64,000 bases of DNA, from assembly GCA_003133225.1 (NCBI GenBank), contig PKWL01000119.1, forward strand, positions 124,001 to 188,000, written 5' to 3'. The number at the start of each line of letters is the position of its first letter. Position 1 is the first letter of the stretch. This DNA is from Janthinobacterium sp. GTDB taxonomy: Bacteria > Pseudomonadota > Gammaproteobacteria > Burkholderiales > Burkholderiaceae_D. The position numbers and the translations under genes are program-made. This document shows, one piece after another, positions 52,139-61,653 of the stretch. Under the pieces are notes generated by a model. The model saw only the letters and a list, made by a program, of their open reading frames with translations. It was not told the DNA's origin and made no database searches.

Positions 52139-53302
52139 TTAACTGCTCCTGACGCTAACGACATAGGACTGCAGTGCCGGCAGGATGTCGGGCAAGTCGG
52201 CGATCGAAGTTCGATAGCCGCCCAGCTCGGCATCATAGGCCAAGCCTAGTTGGGCAAAGACGCCAAGCGCCTGTTCCTTGCCCGTTTCAGGGACGATCAG
52301 GATATGCTCGCCTGGCTCGTGCCAAAACATCAAGCCGCCATCTTGCAAGCGGTAGTGCAGGGTCTGGCGCCGAACCTCCGGCCGCTTTTGACTCGCGGCG
52401 CTCGCCAAGCTCTCGATCCTGGCCTGCTCTTGCCGGCGCAGGAGGTGATCGCGCTGCGCTTGCAGGCGCAATCGTTCGCTCACTGCCGCTTCCACTTCTT
52501 CTTGCTGGCGCGCCACACTAGCGGCTAGCACAGTCGCCTGCTGCGCTGCCAGAATGGCTTGCTCGTGGCGCTGCCGCGCGAGCCGCGCCGCAACTTGCGC
52601 TTTTTGTTGCGCCAGTTGCTCTTCCACGATTTTGTCCAGCTGGAGTTGGATCTCGCTCGCCTTGGGATTGAAAATCCACTGCTTGTGGCAAGTATCGTCT
52701 ATCAACACGCGCTCAAATTGAGCGACATTTTCAAACTTACACTCGGACAGATGCAATTCGAGCGCAGGCACGCCGAGTTTTTCAATAGCGCTTCGTTTAT
52801 GGGCGTCGAGATGGTGGGCATGCGTCACTTCCAATAGCAGCTCCCTGCCCTTGACCAGCATGACGACGCTGGGGCGTAGTCGATGGACCCGCCGCTCGAG
52901 GCTGACGGACTCCACCGGCAGGTTGCGGCTCGGTATAGTTTCCTCGCTGCGGATCGCACCCATGGGGCCGGTGCGCGCTGCCCTCACGGATAACTTTGGT
53001 GTCCTAAAACTCCCACGCGCTGCAATGAGCTCTTTGGCCAGACGGGTCAGCAGCGCATCAAGCGCGTACTGGCATTCAGTGCCCGACGCGTGCGCAAATG
53101 AATGCGCCTTGACCTGGCCGTGGCGCGCGATCAACGCTTCACCGCAGGCCAGACAGCGGCAGTTGCATGCCTTGCCGCGTCGGGCACCGTCAATATGGGT
53201 TAGACGCCCGTGCTCGTCTTGCGCGAAGACGACCATCCGATCATGCAATGCTGCCAGTGAAATGTCAGGATTTACGGCATCAAATTGCGAAGAACCAGGC
53301 AT
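52139..53302 (-). CDS. CoiA-like competence/nuclease-family protein
   Basis: The 387-residue protein begins with a CoiA-like zinc region (CRCLACGEALIARHGQVKAH, SFAHASGTEC). A segment resembling a restriction-nuclease-like core follows (VVMLVKGRELLLEVTHAHHL, then KRSAIEKLGVPALELHLSE). Next come about 100 residues of Gln/Glu/Arg-rich coiled coil (RHEQAILAAQQATV) and a small C-terminal domain. CoiA proteins act in DNA uptake or recombination in Gram-positives; Gram-negative relatives are little studied. It is convergent with rng, with 73 bases between their stops. The function is uncertain. Confidence 0.6.
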   Translation of the reverse strand: MPGSSQFDAVNPDISLAALHDRMVVFAQDEHGRLTHIDGARRGKACNCRCLACGEALIARHGQVKAHSFAHASGTECQYALDALLTRLAKELIAARGSFRTPKLSVRAARTGPMGAIRSEETIPSRNLPVESVSLERRVHRLRPSVVMLVKGRELLLEVTHAHHLDAHKRSAIEKLGVPALELHLSECKFENVAQFERVLIDDTCHKQWIFNPKASEIQLQLDKIVEEQLAQQKAQVAARLARQRHEQAILAAQQATVLAASVARQQEEVEAAVSERLRLQAQRDHLLRRQEQARIESLASAASQKRPEVRRQTLHYRLQDGGLMFWHEPGEHILIVPETGKEQALGVFAQLGLAYDAELGGYRTSIADLPDILPALQSYVVSVRSS

Positions 53303-54056
53303 CGGAGACTAACCTTTGAGGTAACTAACGTTTCGAGCCCGCCACGCGGCATCAACAATCCAAATTCCAGCAGCAGATTTCCACCAGGGCATGCTCAACG
53401 AAGCACGCCACATCCTCATCATGATCGTTGCCGTCGTCATCTTGGTGCCGCATTCCAGCCAGCAACGCCAAATCTTTGCCTTCCTTGGCAATCTGAAAAC
53501 ACCATGAGAAGGATATCGTCATCGTAGTACAGCTGCTTGTTCCTTGCGAGGGGAAAAATAGCGGACAAGCTTGATCTTCCACATGTCGCGGTCATCGACC
53601 ATCGACCATCGGCCGTGAACCAGGTTTTCGCTCCTTGCGAACCGTTCGCAAGCGACGACTAGGATGATCGCCATCAAAGCATGCCGAGGATAAGCGTCGC
53701 CTGACCCATCGAGGGTCGAGCCCGCAGGCACTTCCGGGACGAAGCGATCCACTTCCGTAGTGTTCCGGCCGGCAACACAGGCGAATGGGCAGACCAATTC
53801 CACTCGTTGTTTGCCGATCACGCAGTGGCCGAGCGAAATTGCAAATTGAGGTGTCGCCCGCTGCGGCGGGCCCGTTTGGCGAGCACGTTCTCACTGCCGG
53901 CTGGCAATCAATCGGCATGTGCGCCTGGTTCCAGCCGACGGCGGTTAAAATTCTGATGCCAATAAGGGATGGGACAAGGTACCATGCAAGGTGCCAAACA
54001 GGCACCGTTTCAGGAACCTGCCGCTGGCCCCACCAACTTCAGATCGCCAACCCGCC
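53303..54056. other. 750-base gap without a convincing gene
   Basis: Overlapping short frames occur on both strands. A minus-strand peptide of about 100 residues (53519-53821) followed by an acidic one in another frame (53352-53582; HQDDDGNDHDEDVACFVEHA) could be a frameshifted remnant, but no family is recognisable. The promoter of the CoiA-like gene should be near 53310-53360. Confidence 0.3.
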
Positions 54057-55067
54057 ATGCCTCTACAGTTTGAAGTCATCGACGCCGAATCTGGCACATT
54101 TTCCTATCCGGACGACATATACGATGACCTGCTGGCCGAATTCGACGGCCTGCTCGACGACCATCAATCGGGCCAACTGGGCGACAAACCGTACCTGGCA
54201 GCGCTGGATCGACTGCTTGACGAAGCCTCCGATTTCGTTGACGTGTATGCCCACATCGCGAGCCATTGGCACCGCCAGGGCAAGCCGAAAAAAGCTCTCG
54301 ACGCTGCGCTGCTGGGTTTGGGTGTCTCGAATCGGCATATTCCCGAAGGCTTCAATGGCCGCATCGAGTGGGGACACCTCGACAACCGCCCCTACCTTCG
54401 CGCCATGCACATCGCGCTGCTGTCCTATATACGCCTGCGCCGTCACCGGGATGCCGTGACGATCATCGAATTGATGCTGGCCCGAAACCCCAACGACAAT
54501 CAGGGCGTGCGCTATCTGCTCGGATCGGAAGCCTTGCGCGCCGGCGATTATGAGCATGCGCGCGCGGTCTTCGAGAAGGAGACTGAAGGCTATCCCCCGT
54601 ATTTCTATGAACTCGCTCTGTGCTATATGCTAAAGAACGAGTGGGTCGCCGCCGCAACGGCGCTGCGCCGGGGCTTTGCCGCCAATCCCTATATCGCCGA
54701 ACTCCTTGGCGGCAATCCGAACCCCGCACCGCTTGCATTCTGGCATGGCACCAACTTCGCGGAACCCGAGCTTGCGCGCGAGTACGTGCAGGAGTGCGGA
54801 GCATTTTGGCATACGCAGCCCGATAGCTTTGCCTTTACGCGCTGGTTGTTCAACCATCCGAAGGTATTGGCCGAGCGCGCGGTACTCATGGCATGCAGGG
54901 AGGCCATGTTGTGGGAAGATGATGGCCGGACGCGCGCGGCGATCGGGGAGCAGGAAAGACGCTTGATTGCCAACATCGACGCGACGCTTTCCGCCGCCAT
55001 CGTCACAAAACGCAAGGACAAGCGCGGGCAGATGGTTTGGCCGTGGACGCGGACATCGATGTCGTGA
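54057..55067 (+). CDS. Tetratricopeptide-like helical repeat protein
   Basis: The 336-residue protein is cytoplasmic and helical. It has TPR-like units at about 60-95 (ASHWHRQGKPKKALDAALLG), 115-150 (HIALLSYIRLRRHRDAVTII) and 150-215 (RYLLGSEALRAGDYEHARAV, YELALCYMLKNEWVAAATAL), and an acidic N-terminus. It resembles bacterial relatives of the ST7 family in layout. ATG 54057 lacks a clear ribosome site; an in-frame non-ATG start at 53991 is the alternative. It has no operon partner. TPR proteins usually mediate protein contacts; the partner is unknown. Confidence 0.72.
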   Translation: MPLQFEVIDAESGTFSYPDDIYDDLLAEFDGLLDDHQSGQLGDKPYLAALDRLLDEASDFVDVYAHIASHWHRQGKPKKALDAALLGLGVSNRHIPEGFNGRIEWGHLDNRPYLRAMHIALLSYIRLRRHRDAVTIIELMLARNPNDNQGVRYLLGSEALRAGDYEHARAVFEKETEGYPPYFYELALCYMLKNEWVAAATALRRGFAANPYIAELLGGNPNPAPLAFWHGTNFAEPELAREYVQECGAFWHTQPDSFAFTRWLFNHPKVLAERAVLMACREAMLWEDDGRTRAAIGEQERRLIANIDATLSAAIVTKRKDKRGQMVWPWTRTSMS

Positions 55068-55366
55068 TAGCGCCGTTTGGCGAAAGCGCGCCGGTACGAA
55101 ATACGAGCATGCCTCGCGATAGCAAAGGACTACGAATTACACCGAGGAACACTCGCCTTGAGACCAGCGGGCGCGCGCGGCGTCTGCCCACTCCCCTGTT
55201 GCTGGGCTCGAGCCGGGCACCATGGCGACGCCGATAACCGGTTCGGGGCCGTTTGCCTTGCCGAGAAGACAGGGCAAAACACCGTCGCCCGAAAATAAGC
55301 TGCGCTCGGCTGCCCTCGACAGCGGGCCGGGGCATGGATCACGGAAGCAAACTCGCCCCAATGGCC
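55068..55366. other. Intergenic region between convergent genes
   Basis: GC-rich, with no gene, clear terminator or repeat that I can support. Confidence 0.3.
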
Positions 55367-57469
55367 TTACTCCAGCGCCGCGGACGAAATTCCCGTTTTC
55401 AGTAGCTGGGCGAACTGGTCCGCGACGAGAGGCGGGCTAAAGTAGAAGCCTTGGCCTTCGTCGCACTGGCGCGCGCGCAGAAATTTCCATTGGGCGCGCG
55501 TTTCCACCCCTTCCGCCACGACTCGCAGGCGCAAATTGCGGCCCATGCCAATCACGGCCGTGACGATAATGCCGTTGTCGGAGTCAGGCACCACATCGCG
55601 CACGAACGACTGGTCGATCTTGAGCACGTCGATGGGAAACTGTTTCAGGTAGCTCAAGCTGGAGTAGCCGGTGCCAAAATCATCGACGACGAGCTGGACC
55701 CCCAGATCCTTGAGCGCTCGCAGCGTGGCGTGGCTGGACTCCGCATTACGCATCAACACGCTTTCCGTCAATTCCAGCTCCAGCTTGCGGGCATCGATGC
55801 CGGTGGCGTCGAGCACGGCGCGCACTCCGTCCAAAAAGCCGGGGGCGCGAAATTCGGAGGCGGAGACATTAACGGCAATCGACCCCGGTTTGAGCCCGCA
55901 ATCGTCCCACACCTTGGCTTGTTTGCACGCTTGCTGCAACACCCAATGCCCGATTGACCCGATCAAGCCGCAATCTTCGGCGATGGGCACAAAATGATCA
56001 GGCAGCATCAGCCCGCGCTGCGGATGGTGCCAGCGCAGCAAGGCCTCGGCCCCGCAAATGGCGCCGGACATGAGGTTGACCTTGGGCTGAAAGCGCAACT
56101 CGAACTCGTCACGCTCCAAGGCGAAGCGCAGGTGCGATTCGATCATCTGCCGTTCCACGGCCCGTAAATTCATTTCGCCGTTAAAAAACTGGTAATTGTC
56201 GCGGCCCACCTTCTTGGCATGGTACATCGCTGTGTCCGCATTTTTTATTAAGGTGTCGGCGTCTTTGCCGTCCTGCGGGTAGACGCTGATGCCGATGCTG
56301 GTGTTGACGTGCAGCTGATGACCCGCCACCCCATGCGGCGCCGCGATGGCGGCGAGGATCTTTTCGGCGGCCAGCGCCGCCACTCCTTCGGCCTGTTGCT
56401 GGGGCGACGTGACGATGATGAACTCGTCACCGCCCTGGCGGCTGACGGTGTCGCTGGTGCGCGTGCATGAGCTGAGGCGCTTTGCCACCGACTGCAGCAG
56501 TTGGTCGCCGACCGTATGGCCTAGCGAGTCATTCACATGCTTGAAATTGTCAAGGTCGAGAAACAACACGGCCAACTGCGTGCTGTGGCGCGCGGCCAGG
56601 GTAATGGCGTGGTTGATGCGGTCGGTGAGCAGCAAGCGGTTGGGCAAACCGGTCAGAAAGTCGTGCTGGGCCAAATAAGTGATTTTATTTAAGGTCGCCG
56701 CCTGCGCCGCGCTGGCGTCGTGCAGCACGACGACGGCGCCGCTTAACCGGCCGCCCCGTTCATGCACGGGCGCGACCGACATCTCGATGGCGGTCTGATC
56801 CCCGTCCCGCCCCACCAGGAGCATGCCGCCGGCTCCGCGCACGGGCTTGTTTTCGGCGACCACGGCGCGCAAGTAATCCCAGACCGGAGCGCCGCTGGCG
56901 GCATCGACGATGGTGGCGACTGTGGCGAACGGCAGGCCGCAGGCCTGCTCTTTCGGCCAACCCGTCATGCGTTCGGCCACCGCGTTCAGAAAAATCAGAT
57001 TACCTGCCAAGTCGGTGCTGAGCACGGCCTCGCCGATCGATTCAAGGATCACCCTGCCGCGCTCTTTCTCGACGAACAGGGCGGCCTCGACGGCATTGCG
57101 GTTGATGATGCTGCGCAATGCCTGCGGCACCAAGCTGCTGTGAAAAAACCCCTTCGACAAATAGCCTTGGGCACCGCGCTGCACGGCTTCCATGGCGAGC
57201 TTTTCGCCCTCTTGCGAAGTCAAGGCCAAAATGGGGATGTCGGGCGCCGCCTGGAACAATTGGTCGAAGGTGGCGATGCCGTGGCTATCGGGCAGCGCCA
57301 GGCTGACGAGGATCATATCGATGTCGCCTCCGTCAAGCCGGCTCAAGCCGTCGGCAAGCGTGCGCGCGCGCGCAATCTCGAATGGTCCATCGTGCGCGGC
57401 GGCAAGCACTTGCTGCAAAATTCCCGCGTCTGCGGCCTCAGCGGTAATAACGAGTACCACGTAACTCAT
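55367..57469 (-). CDS. Receiver-PAS-GGDEF-EAL cyclic-di-GMP protein with a degenerate receiver
   Basis: From ATG 57469 the 700-residue protein has a CheY-like domain (1-120), a PAS domain (about 130-250), GGDEF (about 265-430) and EAL (about 440-695). The GGDEF motif is intact (RQGGDEFIIV), with an RxxD inhibitory site (RTSD) five residues before it. The EAL motif is intact (GAEALLRWHHP), and DDFGTGYSSLSYLK is conserved, so both synthesis and hydrolysis of c-di-GMP are possible. In the receiver the phosphoacceptor position in ILVSLALPD is Ser56 instead of Asp, while Lys106 is kept, so it should not be phosphorylated in the usual way. It is monocistronic. An in-frame ATG at 57616 is rejected as too far upstream. 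Confidence 0.9.
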   Translation of the reverse strand: MSYVVLVITAEAADAGILQQVLAAAHDGPFEIARARTLADGLSRLDGGDIDMILVSLALPDSHGIATFDQLFQAAPDIPILALTSQEGEKLAMEAVQRGAQGYLSKGFFHSSLVPQALRSIINRNAVEAALFVEKERGRVILESIGEAVLSTDLAGNLIFLNAVAERMTGWPKEQACGLPFATVATIVDAASGAPVWDYLRAVVAENKPVRGAGGMLLVGRDGDQTAIEMSVAPVHERGGRLSGAVVVLHDASAAQAATLNKITYLAQHDFLTGLPNRLLLTDRINHAITLAARHSTQLAVLFLDLDNFKHVNDSLGHTVGDQLLQSVAKRLSSCTRTSDTVSRQGGDEFIIVTSPQQQAEGVAALAAEKILAAIAAPHGVAGHQLHVNTSIGISVYPQDGKDADTLIKNADTAMYHAKKVGRDNYQFFNGEMNLRAVERQMIESHLRFALERDEFELRFQPKVNLMSGAICGAEALLRWHHPQRGLMLPDHFVPIAEDCGLIGSIGHWVLQQACKQAKVWDDCGLKPGSIAVNVSASEFRAPGFLDGVRAVLDATGIDARKLELELTESVLMRNAESSHATLRALKDLGVQLVVDDFGTGYSSLSYLKQFPIDVLKIDQSFVRDVVPDSDNGIIVTAVIGMGRNLRLRVVAEGVETRAQWKFLRARQCDEGQGFYFSPPLVADQFAQLLKTGISSAALE

Positions 57470-57619
57470 GATGTCGCTTGTTGAATCAAGGTCCTGCGAA
57501 CATGACACTGTCATTATGGCAGTATTGGGCACCGATTGCCAGATTCCGTGCGCGCGGGCGCCCGCCGGGGAAACTTTTCGGTCAGGTAGGGGGGGGTGGC
57601 AGACGGGGGCGGCCAAATG

Positions 57620-58651
57620 TTAGGCGGTGAGCAACATAGGCTGCAGCTCGTGCCAGACCATGGCGGCGCTGATCTGCTTTAAGCAGTTTTGATGCCCGAG
57701 CGGGCATATGCGCTGGCGGCACGGGGCGCACGGCAAGCGCAGCGAAATCGAGCGGGCGAGGTCTGAAAACGGTGGTGCGTGATCAGGATCCGTCGGCCCG
57801 TACAAGCCGATGACGGGCCGGTTCAGCGCCGAGGCGATATGCAGCAGGCCGGAGTCATTGCTGACCATCGCATTGGCCCGTCCGACTAGGGCGAGCGCCT
57901 CGGCCAAGGTGGTGGCGCCGGCCAAGTTGAGCACGCCTTCGTGCCCCGTTTGGGCCACGATCTCAGCGCAAACCGGCAGGTCCTGGGGCGAACCGAGCAA
58001 GGCGACTTGGGTAGTTGGATCGGCCGCGAGAATCGTCTGCGCCAGTTGCGCGAAATGGGCCGGCGGCCAGCGCTTGGCGGCGCCAAATTCGGCGCCGGGC
58101 GCGAACAAGACCAAAGGGCGCCCGGGCGCCAATCCCAGGCGCACACCGACAGCAGCAATTTGCGCCGCACTGACCACGAGTTCCGGTCGCGGCAGAGAAG
58201 CTTGCAAGCTGGCCGTGGGCGAGTGCGCCAGCGCCGCGTACAACGCGACCATCGGGCGCGGCGGCGCGTCGTCATGATGCATGATGTTGATCAGCCCATA
58301 GCGGCTTTCGCCCACGTAGCCGATGCGGCGCGGTATCCGTGCCAGCCAGGGAATCAGGGCGAACTTGAAGGTATTGGGCAGGATGTACGCTTCGGCATAG
58401 GCGCGCCGGCGCAGCGCACGCGCCAGCGTCCAGCGCTCTTTCAGTTGCAAGGCGCCATGCCGGAACGAGGCTTCGATCACCGTATCCACCTGCGCCATCT
58501 GGCGCCAAACGGGCGCCACCGAGGGCGGCGCCAGGACGTCGATGGGACGCTCGGGGTGCGCCGCGCACAGGAGCTGCAGCAGGGGCTGGGCCATGACGGC
58601 GTCGCCGATCCAGTTGGGGGAAATGACCAGGGTGCGCAAAAGCGCCGTCAT
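57620..58651 (-). CDS. waaF: ADP-heptose:LPS heptosyltransferase II
   Basis: The 343-residue GT9 enzyme adds the second heptose to the inner core of lipopolysaccharide. The N-terminus TLVISPNWIGDAVMAQPLLQ, the ADP-heptose-binding block VSNDSGLLHIASALNRPVIG, LYGPTDPDHAPP and the Cys-containing CRQRICPLGHQNCL are typical of WaaF. The start overlaps the msbA stop (ATGA), so the two are translationally coupled. Confidence 0.9.
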   Translation of the reverse strand: MTALLRTLVISPNWIGDAVMAQPLLQLLCAAHPERPIDVLAPPSVAPVWRQMAQVDTVIEASFRHGALQLKERWTLARALRRRAYAEAYILPNTFKFALIPWLARIPRRIGYVGESRYGLINIMHHDDAPPRPMVALYAALAHSPTASLQASLPRPELVVSAAQIAAVGVRLGLAPGRPLVLFAPGAEFGAAKRWPPAHFAQLAQTILAADPTTQVALLGSPQDLPVCAEIVAQTGHEGVLNLAGATTLAEALALVGRANAMVSNDSGLLHIASALNRPVIGLYGPTDPDHAPPFSDLARSISLRLPCAPCRQRICPLGHQNCLKQISAAMVWHELQPMLLTA

Positions 58652-60375
58652 GCGGCTTCCTTGGCGAACTGCAGGCGATACAGTTTGGCGTACATGCCGC
58701 CCGACGCCAGGAGCTGGGCGTGGCGCCCCACTTCAAGGATGCGGCCGTGATCCAAGACGACGATGCGGTCGGCGCGCTCGATGGTGGACAGGCGGTGCGC
58801 GATCACGAGCGTGGTGCGCCCCGCCATCAGGGTGTCGAGCGCGGCCTGCACCGCACGTTCCGATTCAGAATCGAGCGCCGAAGTCGCTTCATCCAAGATC
58901 AGGACGGGCGCGTCCTTATAGATGGCGCGCGCGATCGCCACGCGCTGGCGCTGGCCGCCCGACAGACGCATGCCGTTCTCTCCCAGCAGCGTGTTCAGCC
59001 CATCGGGCAGGGCCGCCACCACTTCGGACAGATGCGCGGCCTTGACTGCCGTTAGCAGTCTTTTCTGATCCACCTGGGCCGCGCCGTAGGCGATATTGGC
59101 GCCCAAGGTGTCGTCGAACAAGACGACGTTCTGGCTCACCATCGCCATCTGCGCGCGCAAACTGGCCAAGGTGATGTCGTCGAACGCCACCCCATCTAAC
59201 AGGATGCGGCCCGCACTGGGCGCATAAAAGCGCGTCACCAGATTGACCAAACTCGACTTGCCACCACCCGAAATGCCGACCAAGGCGATGGTTTCGCCGG
59301 GCGCAATGTCGAGCGTGACGTCGGCCAACGCGGGCGCCAGCTGCGCCGAGTAGGAAAATGACACGTGCTCGAATGTCAGCTGCCCGCGCACCCGTCCCAG
59401 CACCAGGGTACCGGTGTCCGATTCGACGGGCGCATCCGTCATCGCGAACACCGTTTCCGCTGCAGCCATGCCCCGCTGCAGCGGCCCATTGACCTCGACC
59501 AAGGACTTGAGGGGCGCTAGCAGCATCAGCATGCTGGTGATGAAGGCGGTAAATTCGCCCACCGTCATCTTTTGATACACCGCCAGCACCACCACCACCG
59601 ACACCGCCACGGCGGTCGCGATCTGGGTCACGGGCACGGTGGCAGCGGCGGCGACCGTCATGCGCTGCGAGAAGCCGCGCAAGGCTTCGCTGCGCTCTTC
59701 GAAACGGGCGCGCTCGTAACGCTCGCCGGAGAACACGCGGATCACTTGGTGACCGCGCGCCGCCTCTTCGACTACCTGGGTCATCTCGGCCGTGACACGC
59801 TGGTTGTCGCGGTTGAGCTTACGCAAGCGCCCGGTCGTGGTGCGCACAACGATGGCAGTGACCGGCACCACCGCCAGCGCCACCAGAGTCAAGCCCCAGT
59901 TCAGGTAGACCAGATACCCGAGCAGGCCAACCACCGTTAGGGCGTCGCGCACGAAGGCCAGGAACACGGAATTGATCATGTCGGCCACCTGGCGCACATC
60001 GCCGATCACGGTGTTGATCATGGTGCCGCTTGACTCCTCGTGAAAGCGCGACGCGGGCAGACGCAGCAAGCGGTCGAACATCGAGCGCCGCAAATCGTTG
60101 AGGACACGGCTGAGGACCCAGTTGTTCAGATACGCCGTTAAAAAGGTGAAGACACCGCGCAGCGCGAAAATTGAGATCAAGATGGCCGGTACCAGCCACA
60201 GGCTGAACTCGACCCGGTGCTCGCCGAAGCCTTTGTCGAGCAAGACCTTGAGCGCATTGGTCATCATCGGCTGCGTGCTGGCAGCGCCCGCCATGGCCAG
60301 CAAGGACAGCAGGGCGCGGTTGCGGTAGGGCCGCATGATGTGCACCAGACGGCGCATGACAGCGCTATTTTCCAT
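58648..60375 (-). CDS. msbA: Lipid A export ABC transporter MsbA
   Basis: The 575-residue homodimeric flippase moves lipid A-core across the inner membrane. Six membrane helices (1-320) precede the ATPase with Walker A GISGGGKSS, signature LSGGQRQRVAIARAIYKDAP and Walker B LILDEATSALD, then the His of AHRLSTIE. The start at 60375 has GGAAGG close upstream; the longer frame to 60522 is rejected. Length matches E. coli MsbA (582). It is coupled to waaF. Confidence 0.93.
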   Translation of the reverse strand: MENSAVMRRLVHIMRPYRNRALLSLLAMAGAASTQPMMTNALKVLLDKGFGEHRVEFSLWLVPAILISIFALRGVFTFLTAYLNNWVLSRVLNDLRRSMFDRLLRLPASRFHEESSGTMINTVIGDVRQVADMINSVFLAFVRDALTVVGLLGYLVYLNWGLTLVALAVVPVTAIVVRTTTGRLRKLNRDNQRVTAEMTQVVEEAARGHQVIRVFSGERYERARFEERSEALRGFSQRMTVAAAATVPVTQIATAVAVSVVVVLAVYQKMTVGEFTAFITSMLMLLAPLKSLVEVNGPLQRGMAAAETVFAMTDAPVESDTGTLVLGRVRGQLTFEHVSFSYSAQLAPALADVTLDIAPGETIALVGISGGGKSSLVNLVTRFYAPSAGRILLDGVAFDDITLASLRAQMAMVSQNVVLFDDTLGANIAYGAAQVDQKRLLTAVKAAHLSEVVAALPDGLNTLLGENGMRLSGGQRQRVAIARAIYKDAPVLILDEATSALDSESERAVQAALDTLMAGRTTLVIAHRLSTIERADRIVVLDHGRILEVGRHAQLLASGGMYAKLYRLQFAKEAA

Positions 60376-60583
60376 CACCTTCCTTCGCATTTGGTGAAAC
60401 ACCCATGAATAGGCATGCCATTGCGGCAAGAGTGCCGGCCAGGGGGCGCAGAGCATCCTCAACCATGCCGACAATAACCGAGCACAGCAGAAAAGCGGCC
60501 GCGGCCAAAACCAAAAGCCCACGCGCGCGGCCCGCCAGGCTTTCCCGCAAAACGTCGTCGTCCACTGGCGCTTTTTTCAGCAT
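60365..60583 (-). CDS. Small two-helix membrane protein upstream of msbA
   Basis: A 72-residue frame from ATG 60583 has two hydrophobic helices (GLLVLAAAAFLLCSVIVGMV and LAGTLAAMACLFMGVS) and a charged C-terminus; its stop overlaps the msbA start by 11 bases. The overlap and codon use support a real gene coupled to msbA, though the ribosome site is poor. The family is not recognised. Confidence 0.5.
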   Translation of the reverse strand: MLKKAPVDDDVLRESLAGRARGLLVLAAAAFLLCSVIVGMVEDALRPLAGTLAAMACLFMGVSPNAKEGDGK

Positions 60584-60723
60584 GAGGAAATTCCCACGGT
60601 CGCCGCCGCCACAAGGGACAGAGAGCAGCGGGCATACTCGTTCTCTTCGGAAAATTGTTTTGAAGTAGAGTTGATTACTTGAGGTATTATTCATTAAATT
60701 TTTTTTGAGCTGTTCATGCAAAA

Positions 60724-61569
60724 ATGACCAACGGGCGTAACATTGAGATCATGCAACAAGCACCGAAAATTTCCGTCATTATCACCACCTACAATCGTCC
60801 CGACGCCCTGACGGCGACGGTCGAGGCGTTTTTTTCACAGGACGACCAGGATTTCGAAATCATTATCGCTGATGATGGCTCCAGCAACAACACGCGCGAG
60901 TGCATCGCGAGCCTCAAACAGCGTTCCCCCGTGCCCCTGATCCACGTATGGCAGGCAGATCAAGGTTTCCGGGCCGCGGCAGCGCGCAACAAGGGCACGC
61001 TGGCCGCAGGCGGCAACTATATTATATTTCTGGACGGCGATTGTATGCCGCAACGCAATTTCATCGCGCAACACCGGCAACTGGCGCTACGCGGCTACCT
61101 CGTGTCAGGCAGCCGGGTCCTGCTTAGCGCCGGCTTTAGCGGCAAGGTCTTGCGCGAGAAGATCAACTTGCAGCGACTCGGGATCGGCGAGATGCTGCGC
61201 CTGCGCCTGGCCGGCGACATCAACAAGCTACTGCAATTGCTGTTTACCTGGCCCAACCTGGGACGCACGAGCAAGCGTTTTTCCTGGCGCCGCATCAAAA
61301 GCTGCAACTTGGGCGTCTGGCGGAGCGACCTCGACTTGGTCAATGGCTTCGACGAAAGTTTTCTCGGCTGGGGCCATGAGGATTCCGATCTCGTGGTGCG
61401 CCTGTTCAACGCGGGCGTGATGCGCAAGGATGGCGCGTTTGCCACGGAAGTGTTCCACCTGTGGCACGATGAAAACCAGCGCGACCATGAGTCCGACAAC
61501 AGGCAACTGGTACTCGAACGCGCCGCCAACAAAACCACCCAACCGGCCCAAGGGCTGGTCACCAGATAG
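60724..61569 (+). CDS. Glycosyltransferase family 2
   Basis: The 281-residue GT-A enzyme carries KISVIITTYNRPDALTATVE, the first DD of FEIIIADDGSS and the nucleotide-sugar/metal DxD FLDGDCMPQRNF. The acceptor-side GWGHEDSDLVVRLFNAG is the chondroitin-polymerase/GT2_N-like ED motif. It likely adds a sugar to lipopolysaccharide core or O-chain. ATG 60751, nine codons in, fits the family N-terminus equally well. It is divergent from msbA and convergent to the GT9 gene. Confidence 0.87.
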   Translation: MTNGRNIEIMQQAPKISVIITTYNRPDALTATVEAFFSQDDQDFEIIIADDGSSNNTRECIASLKQRSPVPLIHVWQADQGFRAAAARNKGTLAAGGNYIIFLDGDCMPQRNFIAQHRQLALRGYLVSGSRVLLSAGFSGKVLREKINLQRLGIGEMLRLRLAGDINKLLQLLFTWPNLGRTSKRFSWRRIKSCNLGVWRSDLDLVNGFDESFLGWGHEDSDLVVRLFNAGVMRKDGAFATEVFHLWHDENQRDHESDNRQLVLERAANKTTQPAQGLVTR

Positions 61570-61585
61570 AGCCCCCACCTGTGTA

Positions 61586-61618
61586 GAAAAACCGGCCAGG
61601 CATTATTCGCCTTGGCCG
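61586..61618 (-). terminator. Intrinsic terminator of the GT9 gene
   Basis: On the minus strand CGGCCAAGGC and GCCTGGCCGG pair around GAATAAT, followed by TTTTTC. It lies 36 bases after the GT9 stop and between convergent genes. Confidence 0.7.
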
Positions 61619-61653
61619 ACCGCCACTGACATTCAGTCACGCGCTGGCGTTTC

